Numbered from the stretch's first letter, positions 14,410-24,344 are shown. The stretch: 60,734 bases of DNA from an uncultured Haliea sp. (GCA_913061145.1 CAJXUQ010000022.1:1-60734); one strand, 5' to 3'. Program-made: numbers and translations. Notes: a model not told the origin generated them from the sequence alone.

Positions 14410-15552
14410 ATGCGCATCGCAATTCCGAGGGAGACGCATCCGGGCGAAAACCGGGTGCCGGTCACACCGGAGACAGCCAAGAAGCTGTGTCGCCTGGGTG
14501 CTGACCTGGTCATTGAAAATGGGATGGGCCTCGGGTCCGGGTTCACGGATGAGGAATACGCTGCAGCCGGTGCCACGCTGACGACCGATCGCGAAGGTCT
14601 GTTCCGTGACGCCGACATGCTGTTGCGCCTGCGCAAGCCCGAGAAGGCCGATATCGCGCTGATGAAAAAGGGCTGCATCCACATCAGCTACCTGGACCCG
14701 TTCAATGAGCACGACCTGGTGCGCAGCCTGCAGCAGCACGGTGTGACCGCCATCAGCATGGAAATGATTCCGCGCACCACCCGCAGCCAGAAAATGGACG
14801 CCCTGAGCTCCCAGGCCAACCTGGCGGGCTATGTCATGGTGCTGCAGGCCGCTACGCACCTGCCGCGCATCTTCCCGATGATGATGACACCGGCGGGCAC
14901 GCTGAAACCGGCCAAGGTGTTCATTATCGGTGCTGGTGTCGCCGGCCTGCAGGCGATTGCGACCGCCAAGCGTCTCGGTGCACGGGTGACGGCCTTCGAT
15001 ACCCGCCCGGTGGTGGCGGAGCAGGTGCGCTCGCTGGGCGCCACCTTCCTTGAGATCGACCTGGGGCAAACCGGTGAGACGGCCGGTGGCTACGCCACGG
15101 AGCTGACGCCTGAGCAGATCCAGAAACAGCGCGAAGCGCAGAAAGACACCATTGCCGACTCCGACGTGGTGATCACCACCGCCCAGGTGTTTGGCCGCAA
15201 GCCCCCGGTGATCGTTACCCGGGACATGGTGGAAGGCATGAAGCCGGGTTCCGTGATCGTGGACATGGCGGCTGAAACCGGTGGCAATGTGGAGGGCTCG
15301 GTGCCGAATGAAGTGGTCACCGTCAACGGCGTGACCATCATCGGCAAGGGTAACCTGCCCAACGAAGTCTGCCGCGACGCCAGCCACATGTATGCCAGCA
15401 ACCTCTTCAACCTGGTGGACGATGCCTGGGACAAGGAGAGCAACGCCTTCAAGATCGACTTTGAACACGACATCCTGCCCGGCTGCATCATTACGCACGG
15501 TGGTGAAGTGACAAACGAAACCATCAAGAAAATCCTGGAGGGGGGCAACTGA
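14410..15552 (+). CDS. pntAA: NAD(P) transhydrogenase subunit alpha part 1 (NAD-binding)
   Basis: The 380-residue soluble domain I of the proton-translocating transhydrogenase binds NAD(H). Visible features are the N-terminal MRIAIPRETHPGENRV, the loop RTTRSQKMDALSSQAN (the RQD-loop region) and the Rossmann motif IIGAGVAGLQAIATAKRLGA. The domain stands alone, the split arrangement of Rhodospirillum and Pseudomonas, not the fused E. coli PntA. The ATG at 14410 follows a GGAAGA ribosome site. An in-frame upstream start at 14332 would add 26 non-homologous residues and is rejected. One base separates it from pntAB. Confidence 0.95.
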   Translation: MRIAIPRETHPGENRVPVTPETAKKLCRLGADLVIENGMGLGSGFTDEEYAAAGATLTTDREGLFRDADMLLRLRKPEKADIALMKKGCIHISYLDPFNEHDLVRSLQQHGVTAISMEMIPRTTRSQKMDALSSQANLAGYVMVLQAATHLPRIFPMMMTPAGTLKPAKVFIIGAGVAGLQAIATAKRLGARVTAFDTRPVVAEQVRSLGATFLEIDLGQTGETAGGYATELTPEQIQKQREAQKDTIADSDVVITTAQVFGRKPPVIVTRDMVEGMKPGSVIVDMAAETGGNVEGSVPNEVVTVNGVTIIGKGNLPNEVCRDASHMYASNLFNLVDDAWDKESNAFKIDFEHDILPGCIITHGGEVTNETIKKILEGGN

Positions 15553-15553
15553 T

Positions 15554-15835
15554 ATGGAAGCCGTATTCCTGACCTTTATATTGATGTTGTCCATTTTCCT
15601 GGGCTTCGAACTGATCAACAAAGTACCGGCAACGCTGCACACGCCGCTGATGTCCGGTGCCAACGCGATTTCCGGCATCACTGTGGTCGGTGCCATCAGC
15701 CTTGCCGGCACTGGCCAGCACGATGTGGCCCAGTGGCTGGGTGCTGCGGCTGTCGCCCTGGCGACGATCAACGTGGTGGGTGGTTACATGGTGACCGACC
15801 GCATGCTGGCGATGTTCAAGAAGAGGGGTAAATAA
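15554..15835 (+). CDS. pntAB: NAD(P) transhydrogenase subunit alpha part 2 (membrane)
   Basis: A 93-residue membrane subunit with three hydrophobic helices (about residues 1-18, 32-52 and 60-84). It forms part of the proton channel of the transhydrogenase with PntB. The stretch PLMSGANAISGITVVGAI is characteristic of the family. It lies between pntAA and pntB with gaps of 1 and 2 bp, so the three subunits are made together. Confidence 0.94.
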   Translation: MEAVFLTFILMLSIFLGFELINKVPATLHTPLMSGANAISGITVVGAISLAGTGQHDVAQWLGAAAVALATINVVGGYMVTDRMLAMFKKRGK

Positions 15836-15837
15836 TC

Positions 15838-17202
15838 ATGGGTGCAACCGGATTGGCCATTCAATTGGCGTTTGTTATCGCGGCGGCCCTGTTTATTTTC
15901 GGCCTCAAGCTGCTGGGTTCCGCCGCCACGGCACGCAAGGGTAACCTGCTGTCCGCGGTGGGCATGCTGCTGGCGATTGTCGCCGCGCTGCTTGACCAGG
16001 GCATCGTCGAGTTCCAGTGGGTACTGGCGGGGATGGTGGTTGGCGGTGTCATCGGCGCTGGCGCCGCACGCCTGGTGCAGATGACCTCCATGCCCGAGAT
16101 GGTGGCGCTGTTCAACGGCTTTGGCGGTATGGCCAGCCTGCTGGTCGGTGCTGCGGCGCTGGGTGCCGGCGACAGCAACACCTTCATCCTGGTGACCATC
16201 GTGCTGTCCATTCTCATCGGCGGCCTGACCTTCACCGGCTCCCTGGTGGCCTACGGCAAGCTGAGCGAGAAGATCGGCAGTGGCGCCGTCACCTTCAGTG
16301 GCCAGCAGATCGTCAACAGCCTGCTGGTGCTGGCGATTCTTGCCAGCGCCGTGATGTTCTGCCTGCAGCCCGAGAACAGCCAGTGGCTGTACGCCATCAT
16401 CGCGCTGTCCCTGCTGTTCGGCATCATGGCAGTGATCCCCATTGGCGGCGCCGACATGCCGGTGGTCATCTCGCTGCTGAACTCCTACTCAGGCCTCGCG
16501 GCCTGTGCGGCGGGTTTCGCCATCAATAACAACATCCTCATTGTCGCCGGCTCCCTGGTGGGCGCCTCGGGCATCATCCTCACGCAGATCATGTGCAAGG
16601 CGATGAACCGCTCCCTGAGCAACGTCCTGTTCAGCGGCTTTGGCAGCGTCAGCAGCGCCGAGGCGGTGGTAGAGGGTGAAATCAAGCCGATTTCCGTGGA
16701 AGACGCCTTTTACGTACTGGAGGCCGCAAGCAGCGTGGTGATCGTGCCGGGCTACGGCATGGCCGTTGCGCAGGCGCAGCACGTGGTCAAGGAGCTGTGC
16801 GAACTGCTGGAAGAGAACGGCTGCGAAGTCAACTTCGGTATTCACCCGGTGGCGGGCCGCATGCCAGGGCACATGAACGTGCTGCTGGCGGAAGCGGATG
16901 TGCCCTATGACCAGCTGCTGGAAATGGACGAAGTGAACCCGCGCATGGAAACCGTGGACGTGGCGATTGTGATCGGCGCCAACGACGTGGTGAACCCTGC
17001 TGCGCGGGAGGTGGAGTCCAGCCCCATCTACGGCATGCCGGTGATCAACGTCGACAAGGCACGCACCGTGTTCGTACTCAAGCGGTCCATGGCGTCGGGC
17101 TTTGCCGGCATCGAAAACCCGCTGTTCTACAAGGAAAACACCCGCATGCTGTTCGGCGATGCGAAAGAAAGCATCGGCGGCCTGATCCGCGAGTTCAGCT
17201 AA
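15838..17202 (+). CDS. pntB: NAD(P) transhydrogenase subunit beta
   Basis: This 454-residue inner-membrane subunit has about nine helices in the first 260 residues, followed by the soluble NADP(H)-binding domain III (VIVPGYGMAVAQAQHVV, then GRMPGHMNVLLAEA and VIGANDVVNPAAR). With PntAA and PntAB it uses the proton gradient to reduce NADP+ with NADH, supplying NADPH for biosynthesis and oxidative defence. It is the last gene of the operon, with an inverted repeat just downstream. Confidence 0.96.
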   Translation: MGATGLAIQLAFVIAAALFIFGLKLLGSAATARKGNLLSAVGMLLAIVAALLDQGIVEFQWVLAGMVVGGVIGAGAARLVQMTSMPEMVALFNGFGGMASLLVGAAALGAGDSNTFILVTIVLSILIGGLTFTGSLVAYGKLSEKIGSGAVTFSGQQIVNSLLVLAILASAVMFCLQPENSQWLYAIIALSLLFGIMAVIPIGGADMPVVISLLNSYSGLAACAAGFAINNNILIVAGSLVGASGIILTQIMCKAMNRSLSNVLFSGFGSVSSAEAVVEGEIKPISVEDAFYVLEAASSVVIVPGYGMAVAQAQHVVKELCELLEENGCEVNFGIHPVAGRMPGHMNVLLAEADVPYDQLLEMDEVNPRMETVDVAIVIGANDVVNPAAREVESSPIYGMPVINVDKARTVFVLKRSMASGFAGIENPLFYKENTRMLFGDAKESIGGLIREFS

Positions 17203-17212
17203 GTCCTTCTCG

Positions 17213-17239
17213 CCCTGCGGGTGCAGTGCATCCGCGGGG
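17213..17239. other. Long inverted repeat between pntB and the ABC exporter
   Basis: About 11 consecutive pairs (two of them G-T) can form between the arms starting CCCTGCGGG and ending CCGCGGGG around a small GCAGTG-type loop. It lies 10 bp after pntB. There is no T-run, so it is not a standard terminator; it may protect or end the converging transcripts. Confidence 0.5.
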
Positions 17240-17293
17240 TGTGATCCCTTCCGACTAGCAAGCGAGATGTTCTCTTAACGCAGGGCTGGGAAG

Positions 17294-19069
17294 TTACTGC
17301 GGTGGAAGGGCGTCTGCCTCCACAACCTCCCGGAACTGCAGACTCGCCAGCCGCGCATACAGCGGTGAATCCCGCAGCAGGGTCTCGTGCGTGCCCGTGG
17401 CCACCAGCTGCCCCTTGTCCAGCACCGCAATGCGGTCCGCGTGGCGTATGGTGGACAGGCGGTGGGCGATGATCACCGTGGTGCGGTTGCGCATCAGTTC
17501 CTCAAGCGCGAGTTGCACCTGGTGCTCGCTTTCGCTGTCCAGAGCGCTGGTGGCCTCATCCAGCAACAGCACGCGGGGGTTCGCCAGTATGGCACGGGCC
17601 AGGGCGATGCGCTGGCGCTGGCCGCCGGACAGGCGTACGCCCTGCTCCCCCAACTCGCTGTCGTAGCCCTTCGGCAGGCGCTGGATGAACTCATCGGCGT
17701 GAGCTGCCCTGGCAGCCGCCATCACCTCTTCCGTGCTGGCGGCGGGCATGCCGTAGGCAATGTTGTAGCGCACGGTGCCGGTGAACAGCGCCGGCTGTTG
17801 CGGCACCAGGGCCATTTGCTGGCGCAGGGTTTCCAGGCGCATCTCGCGCAGGTCCACACCGTCAAACAGCACCGCGCCGTCCTGCGGGTCGTAGAAGCGC
17901 AACAGCAGCTGGAACAGGGTTGATTTGCCGCCGCCGGAAGGGCCGACCAGGGCCAGGCTCTTGCCTTCTTCGATGACCAGTGACAGGCCCTTCAGTGCGG
18001 GGTCAGCCGGGCGCGCCGGGTAGGCGAAGGTGACGTTGCGCAGGCTCAGGCCGGCCCGGCGGGGTACCGCACGGCTGGTGCCGTCAATAATTTCGCTGCG
18101 GGTATGCAGCAGTTCCAGCAGGCGCTCGGAGGCACCCGCCGCACGCTGCAGTTCGCCCCACACTTCCGAAATGGTGGCGAACCCGGAGCCCACCATCAGC
18201 GCATAGAACACGAACGCGCCCAACTCACCGCCGCTCATTTCGCCGCTGATGACCGACTGCCCGCCACTCCAGAGCATGGCCGCCATGCCGCCGAAGAGCA
18301 GCAGGATGGCGACCCCCACCAACAGGGCGCGCTGGCGAATGCGCCGCCGGGCGATGGCAAAGGCACGCTCAACTTCCCGGCCGAAGGCAGCGCTTTCGCG
18401 GCTTTCGCTGGTATAGCTCTGCACGGTGCGGATGTGCTGGATAATCTCGCCGGCGTAGCTGCCGACGTTGGCGATGCTGTCCTGGCTCTGGGTGGACAGC
18501 CGCCGCACGCGCCGCCCGAAGAACAGGATGGGCAGCAGCACCAGCGGCACTGCCACCGTAATGATCAGGCTCAGCTGGATGTTGGTGATGAACATCAGCA
18601 CCAGGCCGCCGAGCAGGGTCAGCCCGCTGCGCAGCGCCATGCTCAGGGAGGAGCCGATGATGGTCTGTAGCAGCGTGGTGTCGGTGGTGAGGCGCGACAT
18701 GATTTCGCCGCTGCGGTTGGTCTCGAAATACCCGGGATCCAGATGGATGATGTTGTCGAACACCGCGTTGCGGATGTCGGCGCTGACCCGCTCGCCCAGC
18801 CAGGAGACAAAATAGAAGCGGGCAAACGTGCCCACGGCCATGGCGGCGGCGATGACCAGAATGACGCCGATGGCATTGGCCAGGTCGGCGCGGGTGCCGC
18901 CGCTGAAGCCCTCGTCGATAAGCACCTGGATACCCCGGCCGAGAAACAGCGTGGCCCCCGCGGTAAATACCAGCGCGGCGCCGGCGGCCAGCAGGCGAGC
19001 CCGGTAGGGCAGCAGGAAGCGCAATATGGCCAGCAGCGGTGACAGGCTGCGACCGGGCTTTGCCGCCAT
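17294..19069 (-). CDS. ABC transporter, fused permease and ATPase (MsbA/ABCB-like exporter)
   Basis: This is a 591-residue half-transporter. Six membrane helices in the first about 320 residues are followed by a nucleotide-binding domain with Walker A GPSGGGKST, signature LSGGQRQRIALARAIL and Walker B VLLLDEATSALD. The family includes lipid flippases and drug exporters, and the substrate cannot be inferred. The start chosen is ATG 19069, which shares its A with the tatC stop (TAATG), giving a coupled start. An upstream in-frame start at 19147 would overlap tatC by 79 bp and is rejected. Confidence 0.9.
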   Translation of the reverse strand: MAAKPGRSLSPLLAILRFLLPYRARLLAAGAALVFTAGATLFLGRGIQVLIDEGFSGGTRADLANAIGVILVIAAAMAVGTFARFYFVSWLGERVSADIRNAVFDNIIHLDPGYFETNRSGEIMSRLTTDTTLLQTIIGSSLSMALRSGLTLLGGLVLMFITNIQLSLIITVAVPLVLLPILFFGRRVRRLSTQSQDSIANVGSYAGEIIQHIRTVQSYTSESRESAAFGREVERAFAIARRRIRQRALLVGVAILLLFGGMAAMLWSGGQSVISGEMSGGELGAFVFYALMVGSGFATISEVWGELQRAAGASERLLELLHTRSEIIDGTSRAVPRRAGLSLRNVTFAYPARPADPALKGLSLVIEEGKSLALVGPSGGGKSTLFQLLLRFYDPQDGAVLFDGVDLREMRLETLRQQMALVPQQPALFTGTVRYNIAYGMPAASTEEVMAAARAAHADEFIQRLPKGYDSELGEQGVRLSGGQRQRIALARAILANPRVLLLDEATSALDSESEHQVQLALEELMRNRTTVIIAHRLSTIRHADRIAVLDKGQLVATGTHETLLRDSPLYARLASLQFREVVEADALPPQ

Positions 19070-19821
19070 TACTCCGCGTCTGCCGGGGCTGCGCCGCGCC
19101 GTTTGATCAGGCGCCCGAACACAATGCCCAGTTCGAACAGACACCACATGGGTACCGCCAGCAGCGCCTGCGAGATCACATCGGGCGGGGTGAGCAGCAT
19201 GCCGAAGACGAAGCAGCCGACGATGACGTAGGGCCTTTTACGCGCGAGATCCTCGGGTGTGGTGATCCCGGCGGCGATCATGATTACCACCGCGATGGGG
19301 ATCTCAAAGGAGATACCGAAGGCGAAGAACAGCTTCAGCACAAAGTTCAGGTAGCTGTTGATATCGGTCATGATGGCGATATCTTCCGGGCCCACGCTGG
19401 TAAAGAACCCGAACACCAGCGGAAACACCACGTAGTAGGCGAAGGCTGCGCCGGCGTAGAACAGCACCACGCTGGAGGCCAGCAGGGGTATGGCGAGGCG
19501 CTTTTCATGCCGGTACATCCCGGGTGCGATAAAGCTCCAGGCCTGGTAGAGCACATAGGGAATGGCGATGAACACCGCGGCGACCAGGGTGAGCTTGAAC
19601 GGCGTCAGGAACGGCGAGGCGACATCCGTGGCGATCATCGACGCGCCCGCTGGCAGCAGCGCGCGCAGCGGCTCGGAGACGAAGCTGTAGATCTCGTTGG
19701 CGAAGGGAAACAGGCCGATGAACACGATCAACACGGCGAGCAGCGCGCGCAGGAGCCGGTCGCGCAGCTCGGTGAGGTGTGCCACCAGGGGCAGGGGCTG
19801 GTCTTCGCTGTCGTCGCTCAT
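19069..19821 (-). CDS. tatC: Sec-independent (Tat) translocase subunit TatC
   Basis: The 250-residue, six-helix inner-membrane receptor binds twin-arginine signal peptides together with TatB. It starts with the conserved cytoplasmic segment HLTELRDRLLRALLAVL and has the typical periplasmic loop and AFGISFEIPIAVVIM. The gene overlaps tatB by 4 bp and the downstream ABC gene by 1 bp. Order tatA-tatB-tatC is the standard one. Confidence 0.97.
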   Translation of the reverse strand: MSDDSEDQPLPLVAHLTELRDRLLRALLAVLIVFIGLFPFANEIYSFVSEPLRALLPAGASMIATDVASPFLTPFKLTLVAAVFIAIPYVLYQAWSFIAPGMYRHEKRLAIPLLASSVVLFYAGAAFAYYVVFPLVFGFFTSVGPEDIAIMTDINSYLNFVLKLFFAFGISFEIPIAVVIMIAAGITTPEDLARKRPYVIVGCFVFGMLLTPPDVISQALLAVPMWCLFELGIVFGRLIKRRGAAPADAE

Positions 19822-20192
19822 TGCCCCGAAGGCTCCTTGTCGGGGCTGACCTGCCCGGGGCTGACCTGCCCGGGGCGTCCAGGGTTCGCTGCACTGGAAT
19901 CCTCGGTGGACGCGGACGCCGCTGCGCTGTCGTTCCCGCCGGCCGCCTTCAGGGCATCGCCGGCCTGCTGTGCATCGCGCTTCAGGTCGCTACCGGTTTT
20001 GCGCAGCTCCTGCATGATGGCGTCGTTGTGCAGTTCCTGCTCTACCTCGCTGCGGATCTGATTGAAGCCGCGGCGGATCTGCGCCAGCCAGGCGCTCACG
20101 GTACGGATTGTCGAGGGCAGCCGCTCGGGCCCGATGACCAACAGCCCGACCACTCCGATAAGCAGTAGCTCGGCAAACCCGATATCAAACAT
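19818..20192 (-). CDS. tatB: Sec-independent (Tat) translocase subunit TatB
   Basis: This 124-residue protein has one N-terminal membrane helix (MFDIGFAELLLIGVVGLLVIGPERLP) with the Glu-Pro-containing start of TatB, followed by an amphipathic helix and a flexible tail. The tail includes a twice-repeated GQVSP encoded by a 15-bp direct repeat (19841-19876). TatB works with TatC in signal-peptide recognition. It lies 9 bp after tatA. Confidence 0.94.
   Translation of the reverse strand: MFDIGFAELLLIGVVGLLVIGPERLPSTIRTVSAWLAQIRRGFNQIRSEVEQELHNDAIMQELRKTGSDLKRDAQQAGDALKAAGGNDSAAASASTEDSSAANPGRPGQVSPGQVSPDKEPSGQ
19841..19876. repeat. 15-bp direct repeat inside tatB
   Basis: CGGGGCTGACCTGCC occurs twice in tandem (19841-19855 and 19856-19870) with a 6-base partial third copy. 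It encodes the duplicated GQVSP in the disordered TatB tail, a likely slip-strand length variation. Confidence 0.85.
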
Positions 20193-20201
20193 GGCGGCGT
20201 G

Positions 20202-20426
20202 TCACGACTTGCTGTTGTCGCTCCGTGCTTCGCCGCTGGTGTCGTCCTTGGTTTCCGCTTCCGCCTCCGCCTTGCTGCTCTCATCATCCTGGATGCTTTT
20301 GCGGAAGCCCTTCACGGCGCTGCCGAGGTCGCTGCCCAGGGTGCGCAGGCGCTTGGTGCCGAACAACATGATGACAATGGCGAGAATGATCAACAATTGC
20401 CAGATACTGATGCCACCGATACCCAT
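20202..20426 (-). CDS. tatA: Sec-independent (Tat) translocase subunit TatA
   Basis: This 74-residue protein forms the pore-like oligomer of the Tat system. A short membrane helix ([19 protein letters not shown]) is followed by an amphipathic helix with the Phe-Gly hinge and by an acidic, Lys/Ser-rich tail. It is the first of tatABC, 33 bp after hisE, in the same order as in Pseudomonas. Confidence 0.95.
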   Translation of the reverse strand: MGIGGISIWQLLIILAIVIMLFGTKRLRTLGSDLGSAVKGFRKSIQDDESSKAEAEAETKDDTSGEARSDNSKS

Positions 20427-20459
20427 GTGTGTCTCCGTTGTGTAGTGGTGATCCCGCGG

Positions 20460-20780
20460 TCAGCCGCGAGAGGCCTTTTCGTCCAGCCCGGACACGCCGA
20501 AGCGCTCTGCCAGGCAATCCAGCACCGCGCTGGAGTCCAGCTCCAGGTGGGAGAGCATGACCAGGGTGTGAAACCAGAGGTCAGCCACTTCCCCCACCAG
20601 CTCCGCGCGGTTCTCCCCCGCATCCTTGGCAGCAATAATGACCTCGGTCGCTTCCTCCCCGACCTTCTCCAGAATCTTGTTCAGACCCCGGTGATGCAGG
20701 CTGGCCACGTAGGAACTCTCCGGGCTTGCTGTGCGGCGCGCGGCGAGTATCGCGTCCAATTGTTGCAGAACATCGTTCAC
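20460..20780 (-). CDS. hisE: Phosphoribosyl-ATP pyrophosphatase
   Basis: This 106-residue all-alpha NTP pyrophosphohydrolase carries out the second step of histidine synthesis (PR-ATP to PR-AMP). The metal-binding helix pattern is visible in [21 protein letters not shown] and [17 protein letters not shown]. It overlaps hisI by 4 bp, so HisI and HisE are separate polypeptides here rather than the fused enterobacterial HisIE. Confidence 0.95.
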   Translation of the reverse strand: MNDVLQQLDAILAARRTASPESSYVASLHHRGLNKILEKVGEEATEVIIAAKDAGENRAELVGEVADLWFHTLVMLSHLELDSSAVLDCLAERFGVSGLDEKASRG

Positions 20781-21193
20781 GGTGTCTTTCCGTACATGGA
20801 TTCCGGTGATTTCAGCACAGGGTCGGTGGTGTTCCAGTCGTCACCGGTCCAGCGCTGGTAAAAACAGTGGCGACGCCCGGTGTGGCAGGCGACGCCACCC
20901 ACCTGTTCCACGCGCAGCAGCACGGTGTCGCCATCGCAGTCCAGGCGCAGCTCGTGCAGCAGCTGTACGTTGCCTGAGCTCTCGCCCTTGCGCCACAGCG
21001 CCTGGCGCGAGCGCGACCAGTACACGGCGTGCCCGGATTCCACCGTGCGCTGCAGCGCCTCGGCGTTCATCCAGGCCAGCATCAGCACATCCCCGCTGGC
21101 GGCGTCCTGGGCGATCGCGGGCACCAAGCCCTGGTCGTTCCAGTGCACGGCCTGTAGCAGGGCTGCGGTGTTGTCAGGGGTTACGGTATCCAT
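20777..21193 (-). CDS. hisI: Phosphoribosyl-AMP cyclohydrolase
   Basis: This 138-residue enzyme opens the purine ring of PR-AMP, the third step of histidine synthesis. The zinc and magnesium sites are visible: [41 protein letters not shown] and a C-terminal [10 protein letters not shown] cysteine. It is the first of hisI-hisE and lies 34 bp downstream of ubiB. Confidence 0.95.
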   Translation of the reverse strand: MDTVTPDNTAALLQAVHWNDQGLVPAIAQDAASGDVLMLAWMNAEALQRTVESGHAVYWSRSRQALWRKGESSGNVQLLHELRLDCDGDTVLLRVEQVGGVACHTGRRHCFYQRWTGDDWNTTDPVLKSPESMYGKTP

Positions 21194-21227
21194 AGCGGGG
21201 CATTATGGCACAAGGGCATGACCCCGC

Positions 21228-22895
21228 CTATTCGTCCGCGCTGCGTCCTGGCCAGAGCAGCAGCAGGGCTCCCGAGAGCAGTAGCCAGCTGGCGGCCGGT
21301 ACCGTACTGAGGAACGCCCATCCCCCGGGCAGCGCCAGTACCAGCCCGCTGCCGGCGAGTGCCGCGGCCGCGACGTGGCGCCGCGACCTCCGGCGCTGTT
21401 GTGCGCGCTGCAGGGCCATCTGGCGTTGCTGTTGCTGGCGCTGCTGGCGTGAAAGATCGGGGGCGCCGGGCCTGCGTTGCAGGTTGTCGAGCACGGCATC
21501 CGGCACCTGCGGCAGCTGCTCCAGCCAGGACGGGAAGTGTCGCTGCAGGCGCCGCAGCATGGACTGCGGCGAATAACGCTCCTGCACCCAGCGCTCGAGG
21601 AAGGGCTGCGCGGTGTCCCATAAATTGAGCTGCGGGTAGAGCTGGCGACCCAGGCCCTCGATGTTGAGGAGGGTCTTCTGCAGCAGAACCAGCGCAGGCT
21701 GCACTTCCATGTCGAAGCGGCGCGCCGTGCTGAACAGGTAAATCAGCAGCTGGCCGAAGGAAATGTCGCTGATGGGCCGTTCGAAAACGGGTTCGCAGAC
21801 CGCGCGCATGGCGGACTCGAAATCCTGCACGCGGGTGTCCGGGGGTATCCAGCCACACTCCACGTGCAGTTCGGCGACCGCGCGGTAGTCGCGCTGGAAC
21901 ACCGCCAGCAGGTTGCGTGCCAGGTAATACTGGTCAGCGTCGCTGAGGCTGCCCACGATCGCGCAATCCACGGCGATGTAGCGCGGGTTGGCGGGGTCGG
22001 TGGCGTTGACGAAGATATTGCCCGGGTGCATGTCGGCGTGGAAAAAGTTGTCGCGGAATACCTGCGTAAAGAAGATTTCCACACCGCGTTCGGCGAGCAG
22101 CTTGAGGTCGGTGCCGCGTGCCTCGAGCGCGGCCATATCGGTCACCGGAATACCGCTGATACGCTCCGCCACCATCACGTTGCTGCGCGTGTAGTCCCAA
22201 TGCACCTGGGGTACGTAGACCAGGTCGCTGCCCTCGAAGTTGCGCCGCAGCTGGGAGGCGTTGGCCGCCTCGCGGCGCAAATCCAGCTCGTCGAGAATGG
22301 TCAGCTCGTAGTCCGCCACCACCTCCACCGGGCGCAGCCTGCGACCATCGGGCAGGTAGCGCTGCACCAGCCGCGCGAGGGTATAGAGCAGTGCGAGGTC
22401 CTGGCGTATTACCGGCTCAATGTCCGGGCGCAGCACCTTGACCACGACCTCTTCCCCGCTGTGCAGCTTTGCACCGTGCACCTGCGCTACCGAGGCCGAG
22501 GCAATGGGTATGGACTCGAATCGCGCAAACAGGGTGCTCACCGGCTCCCCGAGGGCAGACTCGATAATCCCCGCTGCCAGGGTCTCGTCGAAGGGGGGCA
22601 CCTTGTCCTGCAGCCGCGCGAGCTCGTCGGCGATGTCGGCGGGCAGCAGGTCGCGTCGCGTCGACAGGAGTTGACCGAACTTGATGAAGACCGGACCCAA
22701 CGCCTCCAGCGCCCGGCGCAGCCGCTCTCCCCGGCTCATGCCGGGCTGGCTGTTGCGCCAGGGCGACAGGCGCAGCAGTAACCGCAGGGCCGCGGGCAGC
22801 GCTTCGGGCGCGACAAACTCCTGCAGCCGGTAGCGCCCGGCCACGCGCAGGATCAGCAGCAGCCGCCGACTGCGGGAAAACAGCCCGGCGCTCAC
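21228..22895 (-). CDS. ubiB: Ubiquinone biosynthesis regulatory protein kinase-like UbiB
   Basis: This 555-residue ABC1/ADCK-family ATPase is needed for ubiquinone synthesis. It has the KxGQ motif ([16 protein letters not shown], about residues 80-95), the catalytic-loop [10 protein letters not shown] and a metal-binding DCAIVG. Two C-terminal hydrophobic helices (about 500-550) anchor it in the membrane. It overlaps ubiJ by 4 bp, in the usual ubiE-ubiJ-ubiB order. Confidence 0.95.
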   Translation of the reverse strand: MSAGLFSRSRRLLLILRVAGRYRLQEFVAPEALPAALRLLLRLSPWRNSQPGMSRGERLRRALEALGPVFIKFGQLLSTRRDLLPADIADELARLQDKVPPFDETLAAGIIESALGEPVSTLFARFESIPIASASVAQVHGAKLHSGEEVVVKVLRPDIEPVIRQDLALLYTLARLVQRYLPDGRRLRPVEVVADYELTILDELDLRREAANASQLRRNFEGSDLVYVPQVHWDYTRSNVMVAERISGIPVTDMAALEARGTDLKLLAERGVEIFFTQVFRDNFFHADMHPGNIFVNATDPANPRYIAVDCAIVGSLSDADQYYLARNLLAVFQRDYRAVAELHVECGWIPPDTRVQDFESAMRAVCEPVFERPISDISFGQLLIYLFSTARRFDMEVQPALVLLQKTLLNIEGLGRQLYPQLNLWDTAQPFLERWVQERYSPQSMLRRLQRHFPSWLEQLPQVPDAVLDNLQRRPGAPDLSRQQRQQQQRQMALQRAQQRRRSRRHVAAAALAGSGLVLALPGGWAFLSTVPAASWLLLSGALLLLWPGRSADE

Positions 22896-23536
22896 TGCCC
22901 GGCGCTCCGGATGCGCTTGCGCAGCCGTTCCAGCCGCGACTGCAACCGCTCCACGCGTTGCTGCAGGGCTTGCACGTCGCCGTAGAAGTCCTCAACTTCC
23001 AGCCGGGGCGGTGTCAGGCGTGCCTCCTCATGGATGAACTCCTCGAGCTGCCGCAGCAGGCTGCTCGACGCGGCCGTCCCGGCACTGAAACCCGCGCGCA
23101 GGAACTGAGCAAGCTGATGGCCAGCGACGTCCCCGAGCACGTTCACCAGCGGCGCTTCCCAGTCCAGGTCCAGGCGCCCGATGATGCCCTGCAGTTCGAT
23201 CAGCGGCGCGCTGTCGCCCTGCAGCACCAGATTGCCGTTGATCAGTGTGGCTGCCGGGTCGCTGGCACCCGCCAGCTCGGCAAAATCGGAGGCGCTGCCG
23301 CGCACGCGCGTGGTCACCGGGCCATCGTAATAGCCGAGCAGCCGGGTGCGTTCTGCGCCCGGTTGCAGGTACACGTGAACAACGGGCGAGGTGCACTCAA
23401 TGGCGAAGGTGCGTCCAGCCAGCCCGGCCAGGTGCCGCTGGCCAGCCGGGTCCAGCGCCAGGGCGCGATTGAGTGCCGCCTCCAGCGCGGCCAGGGCCGC
23501 TGTAGTCAGTGTCGGGTCGAGGCCGGCGGCCGCCAT
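22892..23536 (-). CDS. ubiJ: Ubiquinone biosynthesis accessory factor UbiJ
   Basis: This 214-residue protein has an N-terminal SCP2 lipid-binding domain (about residues 10-120) and a C-terminal coiled coil (about 165-210, [18 protein letters not shown]). UbiJ binds lipid and organises the soluble Ubi complex with UbiK. The start ATG at 23536 overlaps the ubiE stop (23538-23540) with only one base between. A much longer upstream frame exists but is antisense-like and overlaps ubiE. Confidence 0.9.
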   Translation of the reverse strand: MAAAGLDPTLTTAALAALEAALNRALALDPAGQRHLAGLAGRTFAIECTSPVVHVYLQPGAERTRLLGYYDGPVTTRVRGSASDFAELAGASDPAATLINGNLVLQGDSAPLIELQGIIGRLDLDWEAPLVNVLGDVAGHQLAQFLRAGFSAGTAASSSLLRQLEEFIHEEARLTPPRLEVEDFYGDVQALQQRVERLQSRLERLRKRIRSAGQ

Positions 23537-23537
23537 G

Positions 23538-24287
23538 TCAGGCCTTGAAGCCCCGATGCAGGGCGACAACACCGCCGGTGAGGTTGTGGTATTCGCAGTT
23601 GACGAAGCCTGCATCCTCCAGCATGCCCAGCAACGTGTCCTGATCGGGGTGCATGCGGATGGATTCTGCCAGGTACTGGTAGCTGTCGCTGTCCCCCGCG
23701 ACCAGCCTGCCCATGAACGGCAGCACGCGGAAGGAGTAGCTGTCGTAGGCTTTTTCCAACAGCGGATTGACCGGCTTGGAGAATTCCAGCACCAGCAGCC
23801 GCCCCCCGGGCTTGAGCACACGCAGCATGGAGCGGAGTGCGAGGGCCTTGTCGGTGACGTTGCGCAGGCCGAAGGCGATACTGACGCAGTCAAAGCTGTC
23901 GTCGGGGAAAGGCAGGTACTGCGCATCGGCCTGTACGAACTCGAGATTGCCCTGGTAGCCGTGGTCCAGCAGTTTGTCGCGGCCCACGTTGAGCATGGAT
24001 TCGTTGATATCTGCCAGTACCACGCGGCCCGTGGGTCCGACGATGTCAGCGAATTTTGCCGCCAGGTCACCCGTGCCGCCGGCAATGTCCAGCACCGACT
24101 GGCCCGCGCGCACGGCACTGAGTTCGATGGTGAAGCGCTTCCAGATCCGGTGTATGCCGCCGGACATGAGGTCATTCATCAGGTCATAGCGCCCCGCCAC
24201 CGAATGAAAGACATTGGCCACGAGGCCGGCCTTGGCGTCCTCATCGACTTCCCGGTAACCGAAATGGGTGGTGCGTTTATCGCTCAT
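23538..24287 (-). CDS. ubiE: Ubiquinone/menaquinone C-methyltransferase UbiE
   Basis: This 249-residue SAM-dependent enzyme methylates the ring carbon of the ubiquinone precursor. Motifs include [20 protein letters not shown], the SAM site [15 protein letters not shown] and [18 protein letters not shown]. The start [14 protein letters not shown] at 24287 fits homologues; the in-frame ATG at 24308 adds seven extra residues. It is the first of ubiE-ubiJ-ubiB. Confidence 0.96.
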   Translation of the reverse strand: MSDKRTTHFGYREVDEDAKAGLVANVFHSVAGRYDLMNDLMSGGIHRIWKRFTIELSAVRAGQSVLDIAGGTGDLAAKFADIVGPTGRVVLADINESMLNVGRDKLLDHGYQGNLEFVQADAQYLPFPDDSFDCVSIAFGLRNVTDKALALRSMLRVLKPGGRLLVLEFSKPVNPLLEKAYDSYSFRVLPFMGRLVAGDSDSYQYLAESIRMHPDQDTLLGMLEDAGFVNCEYHNLTGGVVALHRGFKA

Positions 24288-24344
24288 GCGGCCTCCGCCG
24301 TCCTGCAACAGGGCAGCTATTGTAGCGCGATGTGGCTCCCGCGG

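Noticed and set aside
17242-17267. TGATCC as a further sigma-E promoter
   Set aside because: The sequence 16 bases downstream is GAGA, not CGTA, and the direction points into the end of the exporter gene.
20449-20476. TGATCC between tatA and hisE as a sigma-E site
   Set aside because: No CGTA-like box at the right distance, and its orientation is against the operon.
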